Shown here one piece after another: positions 9,247-18,851 of a stretch of 64,000 nucleotides of DNA. Within the stretch, counting starts at the first letter, position 1. Each line of letters opens with the position of its first letter. The notes under the pieces are model-generated. The model made no database searches, was not told the DNA's origin, and saw nothing but the letters and a program-made list of their open reading frames with translations. The stretch is from positions 28,501-92,500 of the IMG/VR virus record IMGVR_UViG_3300037486_000490; one strand, given 5' to 3'. Origin of the DNA: a virus. The translations under genes were made by a program, and so were the position numbers.

Positions 9247-9281
9247 TATATCTATAACCCTTTTACCAGAAAAGGTTTATA
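9247..9281 (-). repeat. 35-base hairpin repeat, copy B (terminator or late control element)
   Basis: Thirty-three of 35 bases match 975-1009. On the minus strand it can fold as AACCTTTT, loop CTGGT, AAAAGGGTT, about 12 bases after the stop of the BACON-like gene and about 85 bases before the start of the gene at 8523-9161. It may end one late transcript, start another, or both. Confidence 0.6.
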
Positions 9282-9292
9282 GTGACGATTAG

Positions 9293-10300
9293 TTATAAAT
9301 CCGGGTCGGTCTTTGTCACATCTATACTATACACACCACCCCCATGAACCAGGGAACTGCTACAAGATATGTTTAAGTTAATCTGATCACCATCTTTTGA
9401 AGACGTACTAACCCAACTGGTAGAGCCATCTACATGCCAGATTCTTACCCATACATAAACATCGTAAGCACCAAGTCCGGTATCAATCCTGAATGTTATA
9501 TGCTGAGATGTTGCTGAGTCAGTCAAAACTGTTGATGCATAGTTGGAAAAAGTTAATCCTGAACTATCGTAATCATTAAAATAATAGGATATTGAGGAAG
9601 AACTTGCCTGCGTTACCTCTATTGTTCTTCCGAATGAGTTATCGCTTGTAAATACCCATACTGTATCAGTACGAGATGCTCCACTATTAATTGCGTTTGG
9701 TACCAGGCGTAGTTCATCACCATCAACATAGTCTCCGGTATTCACCTGAATACCGCCTCGATAAACGCTCGGAGTAATCCAACTTGGATAACTATCAATG
9801 ATCCATGCGGATGCACTCGTTGAAATTATTGATCCCATGTAGGTATATCCACTACTTGTAAACGCCATGCTTACAACTGAAGGGTTCAGATAATCAGCAA
9901 CTACAAATGACCCAGAATTAATATACACTACTCCATCTATAGTAGCATTGGGGAGTTTATATACTGTTCCCGGTTGACTCGTAGACCATGTAAGACATTG
10001 TGTGCTGCATATAATTAACTCATATTGAAAGGTTCCTATTCCAAACGGACAATCTACATACTGATTATCTTCAAACTGAACATCAATTATAACACTTATA
10101 GCTAATGATTCATCTTGCCTGTAGCTTAATGTCTCTGCACTTGTCTTATAAAACCATGTGCCTACACCACCAGGTCTTCTTAAACGTACCCCAAAGTAAT
10201 AAGAACCCAGACCCATATCCTCCGGTCTTACCCTATCCGCAGTACCTGCATATGCAAAGTACTTGAATACTACTTGGTAAGGTGTTGTTCGTGGTGCCAT
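9293..10300 (-). CDS. Virion protein with BACON-like domain
   Basis: 335 residues. The middle region around residues 165-232 (SYPSWITPS, then DTVWVFTSDNSFGRTIEVTQASS) has the PxWIxxS start and xxxIxVxQxxS end of BACON-type immunoglobulin-like domains, common in Bacteroidetes glycan-binding proteins and in crAss-like phage tail proteins. The N-terminal 150 residues are beta-rich and unrecognised. No signal peptide. Likely a tail or appendage protein that contacts mucin or host glycans; that role is inferred. Confidence 0.65.
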   Translation of the reverse strand: MAPRTTPYQVVFKYFAYAGTADRVRPEDMGLGSYYFGVRLRRPGGVGTWFYKTSAETLSYRQDESLAISVIIDVQFEDNQYVDCPFGIGTFQYELIICSTQCLTWSTSQPGTVYKLPNATIDGVVYINSGSFVVADYLNPSVVSMAFTSSGYTYMGSIISTSASAWIIDSYPSWITPSVYRGGIQVNTGDYVDGDELRLVPNAINSGASRTDTVWVFTSDNSFGRTIEVTQASSSSISYYFNDYDSSGLTFSNYASTVLTDSATSQHITFRIDTGLGAYDVYVWVRIWHVDGSTSWVSTSSKDGDQINLNISCSSSLVHGGGVYSIDVTKTDPDL

Positions 10301-10302
10301 AA

Positions 10303-10689
10303 TTACGCTAAATATTCATTATCTACAGGATATAAAGTGGCAGGTATTGTACTTCCACCAGTACCTGAAAAAGTATAAATTGGCGGCTTTAACGTAGAGT
10401 CATGGTTATATCCTCTGAAATCTCCAAGTCTGTAATTACTAATAGGTTTAGTATATCCCCAAATAGTAGGAGAATATACACCACCTGCAAGTTCAGGTAG
10501 TGCAAAGCCACACATCCCATCCGATCCCTTCCAGAAAGTAGAAACCCCATCTGCACCTCTTGTAGGTTTAAATCTACTCCACATATTCACAAGAGTAGAA
10601 ATACACAACTCAGAGACCTGGTTGATATCCTCACCAAGAGTATTCTTAATGAGCGTAGTGGTTATATCTGTAGTTCCCAATGCTGCCAT
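10303..10689 (-). CDS. Unrecognised late protein
   Basis: 128 residues containing VNMWSRFKPTRG and several aromatic/glycine patches (WGYTKPISNYRLGDFRGY). Two bases separate it from each neighbour, so it is cotranscribed with the fibre and BACON genes. Probably a small appendage or fibre-connecting protein, inferred from context alone. Confidence 0.65.
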   Translation of the reverse strand: MAALGTTDITTTLIKNTLGEDINQVSELCISTLVNMWSRFKPTRGADGVSTFWKGSDGMCGFALPELAGGVYSPTIWGYTKPISNYRLGDFRGYNHDSTLKPPIYTFSGTGGSTIPATLYPVDNEYLA

Positions 10690-10691
10690 AT

Positions 10692-12752
10692 CTACGGTGT
10701 TCCGAATGCTGCTATATCATTAGCAGCTGTTAATAATCCTGCGGAGCTTAAGCTTGCAATAATGGTAGTTCCATACTTAAATACAAGTTTTCCGCTTTCT
10801 TGCATTATGGTAAAGTTTGTCATATTAAGTTCAGCATGCGTATGTGCCAGTAAACTATACCTTAAATCTCCACGCGCATCTGTATGATATATTGTATGAT
10901 CGTCATCGAGCAATCCTGTCAATGAACCATGGTCAGTAAGTATCGGAGCAGTGCCTGATAACTGTGGATTGCCCCTGAGATCCTGAGCCTCAGCGTATGT
11001 TCCACTTGAAGAGGTAGCATCGACTATTACCTTGTATAATACCTTGAACTCCGGAGAGGGCAATGTTCCAAAAGACAATCCCGAGTATGTTGCTGCCCTT
11101 GCTGCAGCTAATGTGCCATATGCAGCCTGACCCATAAGTGAAATAATAGGTGACACCGTATCATTGGTTGCTACCAGGTAATACACCCCATATTCATTCG
11201 ATGCAAGCTCTGCCAGCGTTCCGGCATTATCATACTGGGGTCTTCCACCAGTTCCTGCTTTCCACCAACTATTTTGAAGTGAAGTCCATAACCAATTGAG
11301 ACTTACATCCCTGTAAACAACTGATACCTGGTATGGATTTGCTCCCGTAATGCTGTAAAAAAGATCCTCATCCGCATACTGTCCACCTAAAAGGTTAATG
11401 GATGTGTCAGCAAAAGCTGCTGTAAGCCCTGAGATATATGCTGTACCCCTTGTAAGATGCAGATAAGCATGCGTAGAAGAAGTCATGTTAGTCCCGTGAC
11501 GCTCGTCATATAACCGGTAATTCGCACCGTTCTTGTAAACAATGCATATAGGAACTGCGGTAAATATGCTCCAGGATACTTGCAGTCTTGTTAGTACTCC
11601 CGAACTATTATAGTACACATACCATATTCCATTAGCAGATGCAGAAAAATCTAACGTCTGCGTTGTCTTGGCATATGCTGTTCCCTTATACCATGCAGTA
11701 TGTACCCCTGTAATATTCAATACTCCTGCAACAACAGACAATGTAGGAGTGGGATACAATCCCGTAGGCTCCTCTATAGCATCAACAGGGTTATTTGTTA
11801 TATTATCCCAGTGAACCTGAGCAGATCCTGAGGTCTGTACCTCTGTTTTGGTGTATACGCTTGTTGCAGCTGCATAACCGGCGGATGCATGGTTGCCCCA
11901 TCCATAAGCGGTATTCCAGTTAGCTGAGTTATTTGTTATTGATGTTCCCCATCCAAGTCCTGTAGAAAGTCCAATCCCTGCCCCGGGATATACCATACTC
12001 ACAGAACCACCTCCAGCCGGTTGCCAGGTACCGTCCTCACGAAGAAACAACGTAGCGCCGGTACCGAGTATAATACCACCCATAACAGTCGGCGTGGCAA
12101 CAGGCATGCTTTCCCAGATAGTAGGAGGAAGCCATCCGGTAGAAGACCATGCCTGGATTTCATAATCACCGGCAAAAGACTTCTTGCATCTCAAATATTC
12201 ATTCGGGAGACCGGAATTCATAATCTCAAACCAGTCACTGACATCTGTTCCACCAGAAGTAGCAGGTATCCATGACCTGACGCCTGCCGTAGTAGAACTT
12301 AAGACATATCCACTCACAGCGGGGTTGCCAAGAACAGGCTCATATACTCCGGCATGCGTATGTGCAACAGGAGAATAGACTCCCGTATGAGTATGCGCCA
12401 GCAGAGAATAACGTGCATCCCCGCGTGTCTGGTTATAATATATCGTATGATCGTCCACCCCAAGATCAAGCAGATCTCCATGGGATACGATAGCACTATC
12501 GGTATCTATCACCAACTCCCAGTTGACAGCCTGGTATGCCCCGGTAGAGTCCGCGGTACAAACGTATAGTTTACCAGTAGTGAGGTAAAGGTCGTTAATG
12601 AAGTAAGGATGAGTGGGTTCTGAGTAAAATACCTGTGCCCTGGAATTCTGCAGGTCTACCAGGCTATTATTTACATGAATGAATGCATCACGGAGCAGAT
12701 CCCCTGTACCGTCATCAGCTGCAAGTCCAACATTTATAAGTTCTATAGCCAT
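10692..12752 (-). CDS. Large tail/head fibre protein
   Basis: 686 residues. The N-terminus (NVGLAADDGTGDLLRDAF then IHVNNSL) is a common fibre attachment motif in phages. Two copies of a DDHTIYxxxARGDxRYSLLAHTH module (residues about 98-125 and near the C-terminus) are typical of fibre shafts, with HTHxGVY repeats between. The middle contains fibre turns such as YPGAGIGLS and SVYTKTEVQTSG. It overlaps the next upstream gene by one base. Most likely the main fibre of the particle. Confidence 0.75.
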   Translation of the reverse strand: MAIELINVGLAADDGTGDLLRDAFIHVNNSLVDLQNSRAQVFYSEPTHPYFINDLYLTTGKLYVCTADSTGAYQAVNWELVIDTDSAIVSHGDLLDLGVDDHTIYYNQTRGDARYSLLAHTHTGVYSPVAHTHAGVYEPVLGNPAVSGYVLSSTTAGVRSWIPATSGGTDVSDWFEIMNSGLPNEYLRCKKSFAGDYEIQAWSSTGWLPPTIWESMPVATPTVMGGIILGTGATLFLREDGTWQPAGGGSVSMVYPGAGIGLSTGLGWGTSITNNSANWNTAYGWGNHASAGYAAATSVYTKTEVQTSGSAQVHWDNITNNPVDAIEEPTGLYPTPTLSVVAGVLNITGVHTAWYKGTAYAKTTQTLDFSASANGIWYVYYNSSGVLTRLQVSWSIFTAVPICIVYKNGANYRLYDERHGTNMTSSTHAYLHLTRGTAYISGLTAAFADTSINLLGGQYADEDLFYSITGANPYQVSVVYRDVSLNWLWTSLQNSWWKAGTGGRPQYDNAGTLAELASNEYGVYYLVATNDTVSPIISLMGQAAYGTLAAARAATYSGLSFGTLPSPEFKVLYKVIVDATSSSGTYAEAQDLRGNPQLSGTAPILTDHGSLTGLLDDDHTIYHTDARGDLRYSLLAHTHAELNMTNFTIMQESGKLVFKYGTTIIASLSSAGLLTAANDIAAFGTP

Positions 12753-13036
12753 CAGATCTGTATTGCATCAGAAGATATAAAAGTCATGTCTGCTGTTAGA
12801 GGAATGGTAACAGGTATTGTTGATCCCGGGGTGGTAAGACTGCTTGCGTCATAGTCCACTTCATAGACAAAACGAAGCAGATATTCCTCAAGCACATCCT
12901 GAAAGATATTCTCATGCTCAATACCCAAAGCCATAGCGGTTGCCATAAGCTGGCATTTATGACTTATTGAACTATCGAGGGCAACGATAAAATCGGTGAC
13001 ACTTGGATAGTCAAGGTAATTGAGCGAGAATGGCAT
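12752..13036 (-). CDS. Unrecognised small late protein
   Basis: 94 residues: an alpha-helical first half (FIVALDSSISHKCQLMATAM) and a short beta-rich C-terminus. One-base overlaps with both neighbours (stop/start sharing) indicate tight coupling with the fibre gene and the gene at 13036-13740. Possibly a fibre adaptor; not recognised. Confidence 0.65.
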   Translation of the reverse strand: MPFSLNYLDYPSVTDFIVALDSSISHKCQLMATAMALGIEHENIFQDVLEEYLLRFVYEVDYDASSLTTPGSTIPVTIPLTADMTFISSDAIQI

Positions 13037-13740
13037 TAGTGTCCGGGTTTAAAAATATAAATACCAGTATCAACAATGGACTTAAGCGCTATGGCTTTCT
13101 CGTTTGCATTCGAGAAATACCCGTAGTCAAAGTCATATCTTATACCATATTGGATAATCATAAGCTTAAGAACGCTGTCCTTAAGGATATCAACATCCTG
13201 TTTATAAGCAGTCTCATCTGCCTTCAATTCAAGATAGGCAGTTATCGATGTGGATAAATACTCATCAGATACCTTTGTAGTAAGTAACCTACAGGTATAG
13301 TTCACCGCTACGGCTCCCGGATTGGTATCCCCGTTAGTTACAATCTTGTAAACGCCGTCTGGGAACGTGACATAATCAAACGCCAGGGCAACACCATCGG
13401 CATCCGTATATGTGAACTTGGCTGCGTTTGCCGCCAGTTTGATATCATCCACCGACAGGTGCAGAAATTTGTCTGCAATATCCGTGTCATATCCCCACTT
13501 TACCATGTCTACCAATAGATTGGTAGCATAATATGCTGTAAGTTTTGTTGCTATTTCATCTATTCTTATATAGTACGGATCGATAAAGAACGTACTCTTA
13601 ATGGTAAGAATGGACAGATCCGGAAATGTAATTACAAAAGCATCGGGATCGGCTGTAAAATCAGTATACACCCCGGTTGATAGTATCTGAAGCACCAGGG
13701 CTTCGCCTTTACGTATTACAGTTTTTGCTATTACAGCCAT
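13036..13740 (-). CDS. Unrecognised structural-type protein
   Basis: 234 residues, mixed alpha/beta, opening with a beta-rich segment (ETVIRKGE-like start AKTVIRKGEALVLQIL) that suggests a neck or tail-associated domain. It lies between the fibre group and the terminator hairpin after the gene at 13795-14709. A connector or tail role is inferred from position between capsid and fibre genes. Confidence 0.65.
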   Translation of the reverse strand: MAVIAKTVIRKGEALVLQILSTGVYTDFTADPDAFVITFPDLSILTIKSTFFIDPYYIRIDEIATKLTAYYATNLLVDMVKWGYDTDIADKFLHLSVDDIKLAANAAKFTYTDADGVALAFDYVTFPDGVYKIVTNGDTNPGAVAVNYTCRLLTTKVSDEYLSTSITAYLELKADETAYKQDVDILKDSVLKLMIIQYGIRYDFDYGYFSNANEKAIALKSIVDTGIYIFKPGH

Positions 13741-13758
13741 GGCATAATAAGATAAAAG

Positions 13759-13783
13759 AAAGGGGAGGTGAATTCTCCCCTTT
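13759..13783 (-). terminator. Rho-independent terminator
   Basis: Read on the minus strand: AAAGGGGAG, loop, CTCCCCTTT, then CTTTTATC. A nine-base-pair stem with a T-rich tail follows the gene at 13795-14709 by 11 bases, implying that gene is expressed at a level different from the downstream fibre genes. Confidence 0.8.
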
Positions 13784-13794
13784 CAAGTGACTAA

Positions 13795-14709
13795 TTAAAT
13801 ACCCAGGTTAGTGGGGAAAGCGGCTTTCAGAAGATCGCCGAAAGAGTTTGTTGCACCGGCAGTCTCAACGATGTACAGTTTCAGCGGGTTATTAGCCTGC
13901 ATCTTGCTACCGTCAACGGGACTAAATGGATTAGCAATCTCAAGAATGTACTGGTCGAAGGTGGTCTGCGAAGGCTGCATTTTTGAAGGAGCAGTCTTGG
14001 GGAAGAGAACCTTGTTGTACACACCATACTGATAAGAATTGCACTCCTGTTCCAGAGCAGTGATCTTAGCGAGAGTTCCGGTTGACGGAATCATCTTGGT
14101 TGTAAGAACGGTTGTAAAGACAGATGCAAGATCATCAGTTGCAGTTGCAAGAGTATAATCCTTACTGAGTGTAAGTATCAGGGTAGTTGTACCTGTAGCA
14201 ACAACAAAACTGAAATCTTCGTCAGCATTGATCAGAGTCCTGAATGCATCCATGACCGTGGTGGTCGTGAAATCAGTACCAACATGAACAACCTGGAACG
14301 TCTTGCGAAGCATCGGCTGTGTACCGGTTGTAAGATCGATCAGTTTGATCGAATAGACATCACCTGTGTACTGAGTGGCAGGAAGGACTGGGGTGATCGT
14401 GGTAACCTGTGCGGTACCTGCGCTGTACGGTACGTAAGAGTACTTGGTGATCTGTGAAAGACTGAATGCCGGTGAGCAATAGAAGTTCAGATCAGTGGAT
14501 GATCTCCTTGTAACAAGTTTGAACTTAAGTGCTTCAAGGGAAGGATCAGTAGCGCCACCTACACCGATATACCCAGTCAAGTCAGTTGTAAAACCGTCAG
14601 TTGAGATCATGGAAGAAGTTGCAGGGACTATGCCCCACTCTGCTGCAGCAAGAGTGCTAAGAGCGCCCGCTGTGCCCCTGGTTATGCCAGGAAAATAACA
14701 TTGTTTCAT
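13795..14709 (-). CDS. Structural protein, possibly abundant (tail/neck type)
   Basis: 304 residues, Thr/Ser/Ala-rich and beta-rich (TGYIGVGGATDPS, VVATGTTTLILTLS), without motifs I can name. A strong terminator follows directly, a pattern shared here with the major capsid gene, which suggests strong separate expression of a multi-copy virion protein. Candidates include a second major head protein or a tail-tube/sheath-type protein; the sequence alone does not decide. Confidence 0.65.
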   Translation of the reverse strand: MKQCYFPGITRGTAGALSTLAAAEWGIVPATSSMISTDGFTTDLTGYIGVGGATDPSLEALKFKLVTRRSSTDLNFYCSPAFSLSQITKYSYVPYSAGTAQVTTITPVLPATQYTGDVYSIKLIDLTTGTQPMLRKTFQVVHVGTDFTTTTVMDAFRTLINADEDFSFVVATGTTTLILTLSKDYTLATATDDLASVFTTVLTTKMIPSTGTLAKITALEQECNSYQYGVYNKVLFPKTAPSKMQPSQTTFDQYILEIANPFSPVDGSKMQANNPLKLYIVETAGATNSFGDLLKAAFPTNLGI

Positions 14710-14730
14710 TTTTTTGTTTTTTAAAGGTTA

Positions 14731-15771
14731 TTATTCGTTTTTGAGTGATTCCTGATTAGAGCTTTGATACCTTTGACTTTCTATAACCTCTAAAATGCGG
14801 TTGACAACTGAATCTACTATCTCCAAATGTGTATGCTCAGGTAGTTCACAATTCAACAACGAAGTTATACTCACCGCCCTTGGTTTGCGAATGTACGTCA
14901 TGAATAGGTCTTTTAATATAAGCCTTTCACTGTGAAGCACCCTCAATGAGTTCTCACGGACAACTGCCAGAGGGGATCTTTCGGTGGATTTTGCAAATGG
15001 ATTTGTTTGATCCCTGAAGACATCTTCGTGCTCGCTTACCCTTACTGGAGAGTTATATACCGGGAAATTGAAAACGGGTAGGGCTCTTATTGACCATGCC
15101 GATCCATCATAGTACAGGATATTGTTCCTGGTAGGGGAAAGAGCAAAGTTTGTGTATGAACCGGTGGTATTGGCAATATAGAAATCGCCTCTTACAGGCG
15201 TGGGAGTTGCCGGGTTGGTAGTTGTAACAGCCATTCCCAGGTAACGCGTGGTGATCCCCTGCTCAATTGCAAGCGGTTTAGCATTCACTACCAGGTTTAT
15301 ACGCGAGGATACATGTATGAAATAGTCATACAGCGTTACAGTTCCTGTACCGGTACCAGCAGCAGAAGCGATGAACACCGTTCCTACCTCGTTATTGGGA
15401 GCGCCAATTGTCGTAAAAGTAGTATTACCTACGGATACTATCTGGTATAATGAACCGGCAGCAGCTGCTGTAACAAGTATGGGAGTAGCCGATCCGAGCA
15501 GATACCTGCGATAATCCGGATTGGTATTGTCTATTACGGGAAGAAGACTGACTTCCTTTACAATACTCTGCAAATCGGCAAGCCGCTTTGAAGTATCCTC
15601 AAACCCCCGGCGTTTCGGATTTGAATCCGGGTAAAGCCGCTGCTTGATGAATGTCTCCTGAGCCTCGTTGATGAACAGGTCGATCTCTTCGGGCTGGAAG
15701 TTCTCAAATACATAGGAGTTTAAGTTCTGAAGCTTCTGCTCTATGGCAGTATGCATATTTTGTATGGTCAT
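14731..15771 (-). CDS. Neck/connector-type structural protein candidate
   Basis: 346 residues. The N-terminal third is helical (FENFQPEEIDLFINEAQETFIK, FEDTSKRLADLQSIV) and resembles phage adaptor or ring proteins; the middle contains a beta-rich insertion (GTVFIASAAGTGTGTVTLYDYF) and the C-terminus is again helical. It sits between capsid-region and fibre genes in the late block, where head completion proteins are usual. Assignment is inferred. Confidence 0.6.
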   Translation of the reverse strand: MTIQNMHTAIEQKLQNLNSYVFENFQPEEIDLFINEAQETFIKQRLYPDSNPKRRGFEDTSKRLADLQSIVKEVSLLPVIDNTNPDYRRYLLGSATPILVTAAAAGSLYQIVSVGNTTFTTIGAPNNEVGTVFIASAAGTGTGTVTLYDYFIHVSSRINLVVNAKPLAIEQGITTRYLGMAVTTTNPATPTPVRGDFYIANTTGSYTNFALSPTRNNILYYDGSAWSIRALPVFNFPVYNSPVRVSEHEDVFRDQTNPFAKSTERSPLAVVRENSLRVLHSERLILKDLFMTYIRKPRAVSITSLLNCELPEHTHLEIVDSVVNRILEVIESQRYQSSNQESLKNE

Positions 15772-15782
15772 TGCCGCTTGTA

Positions 15783-16376
15783 TTAAATTATGCCTTCGAC
15801 TTTAAGGATCCCCAATATGTGCATATTTGCAACACGTTGCCGGAACCCGCTGGTCATCATCATCCTGCATTCCTCTTCATTATCGTAGAAGAAGTTCTCC
15901 GTGAGTATTGCCGGACAGATGGTATTTTTCAATATGGTGAAATTGGCTTCCTTATGTGGTTCATTCACCGATGTCCCCACCCTCATATGGCTCTCAGGAA
16001 ACTCCTTACAGGCTTCTGCAAAGAACACCTTGGCTACCCTGTCAGCTGCACTTATGGCAGAACTTACTGCGGTCCATACTTCCCAACCATGTCCTCCTCC
16101 CGCGTTAGCGTGAATGCTTACGAGAATAGAATTGAAATTGGTCTTCACCAGCGTATTCACGCGTTCAACCCTTTCCGAAAGGCTGATATCATTTTCCTCG
16201 GGTACCAGCACATGGAAACGTATGTCGTTTCTACAACTCAAGGTATATGCTATTCTGTCTACTATGTCACGATTGAACTCCCATTCAAAGAGCTGGGAAC
16301 CATCTGACCACACCGGAGAACGTTTTCCGGGAGTATTGTTCCCATGCCCGTTGTCCAATATCCATAGTCTGTTCAT
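15783..16376 (-). CDS. Endolysin: N-acetylmuramoyl-L-alanine amidase (Amidase_3)
   Basis: 197 residues, the usual size of a single-domain amidase. The zinc-binding pattern is complete: DNGHG at residues 8-12, a Glu in the LFEWEFN segment (about residue 31), SIHANAGGG at about 86, and the catalytic ILTENFFYDN near 160. The family cleaves the bond between N-acetylmuramic acid and L-Ala in peptidoglycan. No signal peptide or cell-wall-binding domain, so release would need a holin or other membrane lesion. It lies inside the structural block rather than beside the membrane-protein genes at 0.4-1.3 kb. Confidence 0.9.
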   Translation of the reverse strand: MNRLWILDNGHGNNTPGKRSPVWSDGSQLFEWEFNRDIVDRIAYTLSCRNDIRFHVLVPEENDISLSERVERVNTLVKTNFNSILVSIHANAGGGHGWEVWTAVSSAISAADRVAKVFFAEACKEFPESHMRVGTSVNEPHKEANFTILKNTICPAILTENFFYDNEEECRMMMTSGFRQRVANMHILGILKVEGII

Positions 16377-16388
16377 CCTTATGTAAAA

Positions 16389-16408
16389 GTACCGGGTTGC
16401 CCCGGTAC
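16389..16408 (-). terminator. Hairpin terminator after gene 16415-17224
   Basis: A perfect eight-base-pair stem (GTACCGGG / CCCGGTAC, four-base loop) lies just after the stop of the gene at 16415-17224. On the minus strand it is followed by TTTTACAT, a short T tract, so a moderate terminator before the endolysin gene is likely. Confidence 0.65.
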
Positions 16409-16414
16409 CCTTAT

Positions 16415-17224
16415 TTATGATTTGAACTCAGAAAGTCTTGCCTTCAAGACAGTCACAGTCTCGCTGTGAGTTTTATCCTTGAAGTACTCTATCGCTTCAT
16501 CGATTGTCCCGCCCAGGCGCTCGTCCCCGTTCAGGATCGATGTACCCACCCGGCGAAGTACGCTGTGACGTACGCAATTTTCAATGAACGCCTTGTGTTC
16601 AAGATTAGGATCCTTAAGGATTGCAATAAACTTAGCAGGGTTGTCAACGACGAATTTCTCCATCTGAAGTTCCCTGGTCTTCTCATCCATCTTGGAAGAG
16701 TCTATGCCGCAGACATTCATGACCATTGTCAACTTGTCCTCATTGGCACTGAGTTTGATGAACTCCTTATAAGCATCCTTCTTACCCTTGAGCTGTTCAA
16801 AGTCAGCTTCCAACTTGGCAGTGGCATCATGTATGAAAAACATGTACTTAACACTTCCGCTGCTTGCTTCGTCGGGAGCAACTTCGGGGTTCTTTGCACA
16901 AAACTTATACTTTAACCAGTCATTCAGATTTAATGGTTCACCTTCCTCGTCCAATCCTACCTCAAGTGATGTGCCTGCTGCAAGTACTTCTACTGTCAGA
17001 TTGGCAAAATATTCTTTAACCAGCTTGTGATAAGTAACGTCCGAGGCGGTTATTCCAAGAATCCGTGGCATGTACTTACGCTCTTCCTCGATGGTAAGCC
17101 CGCTGCCTATGTCTCCCGTGGGAGTGAAATATGAACCGATTTTTTTCTTGCTTTCTTCGTAAAGGTTTGCAGGGATGTTCGATGTATTCCTGCGACGTTT
17201 GATTGCTACAATCTTAGAACTCAT
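16415..17224 (-). CDS. Unrecognised late protein downstream of capsid
   Basis: 269 residues, mostly alpha-helical and charged, with a basic start (IVAIKRRRNT) and a long helical stretch (ATAKLEADFEQLKGKKDAYKE). It lies between the capsid and endolysin genes, with hairpin terminators on both sides, so it may be a separately expressed head-associated protein. No family recognised. Confidence 0.65.
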   Translation of the reverse strand: MSSKIVAIKRRRNTSNIPANLYEESKKKIGSYFTPTGDIGSGLTIEEERKYMPRILGITASDVTYHKLVKEYFANLTVEVLAAGTSLEVGLDEEGEPLNLNDWLKYKFCAKNPEVAPDEASSGSVKYMFFIHDATAKLEADFEQLKGKKDAYKEFIKLSANEDKLTMVMNVCGIDSSKMDEKTRELQMEKFVVDNPAKFIAILKDPNLEHKAFIENCVRHSVLRRVGTSILNGDERLGGTIDEAIEYFKDKTHSETVTVLKARLSEFKS

Positions 17225-17259
17225 ACTTTTATCTTATATAGTTAATAATGAAAAGGAAG

Positions 17260-17282
17260 AGAGGTCACAATCTGTGACCTCT
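17260..17282 (-). terminator. Rho-independent terminator after the capsid gene
   Basis: A ten-base-pair stem (AGAGGTCACA / TGTGACCTCT, loop GAT on the minus strand) followed by CTTCCTTTTC, 14 bases past the stop of the capsid gene. A strong stop here fits high-level capsid expression. Confidence 0.8.
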
Positions 17283-17295
17283 TCTCCTCTTTTAT

Positions 17296-18750
17296 TTACG
17301 ATGCAACACAACGCAGGTGAACGCAATTGGTAGCACGTTTGATCTGTATACCGCCGGTCTTCATGAAATGAACTGAAGCTCCGTCGATGTCATTTGCCCT
17401 GAGAGCGTTTCCGGAGAATCCCGGAGGAACTGTAGCACCCGCAACAGCCCATCTGAGCATATCGCGTCCGGTCTGTACAACCATCTGGATGTTAGGTTCG
17501 CCATCATAGACTGAATGATCAAGGAAGAACATCCTGTATGATTCCAGGGGTAAGCCTGTGCGTGGATGTTTCGCTGAGTTGAGTGCACGAGCACCCGTGT
17601 CAAGAAGCGGGAGATGTCTTACGGTGATCGTATGACCATCAATGTGCTTGTAGGAAGTGAAGAATCCGCCAAACGTCATCGAGTTTCCTGAACCGGTTAT
17701 GAATGAACTCGGGTCTGTGTTCTTGATGTATGAGCCAACGCTGATCTCAGATTTGATAGCATTGTCAAACTCTTCAAGCCCACCGAGTCCTGTGTACAGG
17801 ATGATGTTCATTGACTGTGCATCCGAAGCTCCGTAGAGTGCATCGCGAACGATGTTCTTCAGTTTGGATGTAGTCAGGACCGTGTAAGAATCTACGTTAG
17901 GAATCTGCTCCATAACGCCGGATCCCATTGGGATAGGTTTGCCGTTCTCATCGCGCAGGTTGATAACGCCATTGGCGTCCCTGTTATATTTCGAGAACCA
18001 CAGAAGGTATTCAGCTTCCTCTTTCCAGCGGAGTGAATGCTGATACTCTTCGAAGTCATACCACAGCTTGGTCATCTTGCCGTTGACATTGAATTCAACG
18101 TTGACAACTTTATTGGGCATGTTACCTTCATACCTGTAAGACTTACGGATCTGTGTGATCTGGTTGCGCAACCTCGAGGGTGCTACCCAGTTCGACTCGT
18201 TTCCGCGTGATCCGGAAGCAGCAACAGGAGCAAACAACTGAACGAACAACTTATTAAGCAGGTCGGTTGTGCTAACTGTAGCAGCAGGATCGGTGGTGAT
18301 CAGGTGGGTGGTATAAGTCCATGCACCACTTGCTGTTTCAAAACCATCGTCATCAATACGGAACTGTGTTCCATCGGGTGATTCGATGATGTACTGACGG
18401 TTGAACCACTTTTCAGTGAACGTCAGTTTAATAGGTGCAAAGCCTGCACCAAGGGTAACACCGGCAGTTGTGCCTGTGTTAACCGCAGTACACATAACAG
18501 CCTTGTTGAGTCTTCCCATCACGGGATAATCAAATTCGAACCCATTGATGTAACGGGTGTTTCCAAGACCTTCAGTTAAGAAAGACAGTGGAAATCTTTT
18601 GTCTTCACGCCCCGCGAGGTGTGTAAGAACCGGTGAGAGAACATCTGGCTGTGTAAGCAGCGCGTTAGCCAACGAGTTCTCGTCGGTCATCCCCTGCGGG
18701 TTCCAGATGTCTGCATATAACCGGAGTTTTGAAATGTTGTCAGCAGCCAT
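17296..18750 (-). CDS. Major capsid protein (HK97-type, inferred)
   Basis: 484 residues. Identification rests on position (TerL, portal, scaffold-like gene, then this one), on size near that of crAss-like capsid proteins, on balanced composition and on the strong terminator after it. Visible landmarks are a helical N-terminal arm, a WFNRQYIIESPDGTQF segment, a YEGNMPNKVVNVEF strand pair and a C-terminal SVHFMKTGGIQI strand. HK97 fold cannot be proved from sequence alone. No obvious alternative capsid gene exists in the window, except possibly 13795-14709. Confidence 0.75.
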   Translation of the reverse strand: MAADNISKLRLYADIWNPQGMTDENSLANALLTQPDVLSPVLTHLAGREDKRFPLSFLTEGLGNTRYINGFEFDYPVMGRLNKAVMCTAVNTGTTAGVTLGAGFAPIKLTFTEKWFNRQYIIESPDGTQFRIDDDGFETASGAWTYTTHLITTDPAATVSTTDLLNKLFVQLFAPVAASGSRGNESNWVAPSRLRNQITQIRKSYRYEGNMPNKVVNVEFNVNGKMTKLWYDFEEYQHSLRWKEEAEYLLWFSKYNRDANGVINLRDENGKPIPMGSGVMEQIPNVDSYTVLTTSKLKNIVRDALYGASDAQSMNIILYTGLGGLEEFDNAIKSEISVGSYIKNTDPSSFITGSGNSMTFGGFFTSYKHIDGHTITVRHLPLLDTGARALNSAKHPRTGLPLESYRMFFLDHSVYDGEPNIQMVVQTGRDMLRWAVAGATVPPGFSGNALRANDIDGASVHFMKTGGIQIKRATNCVHLRCVAS

Positions 18751-18851
18751 TTTTAATTGGTTTTAGTTAAGACAATTGATTTTATGTCCTTCATCCGAAG
18801 GGCGTACTTTGCTCCTGACATTACTGTAATATGCTTTATAATACTGCGGGT

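Noticed and set aside
15771-16307. 178-residue plus-strand frame opposite the amidase gene
   Set aside because: It mirrors the complementary strand of a gene with complete amidase motifs; it is a shadow frame.
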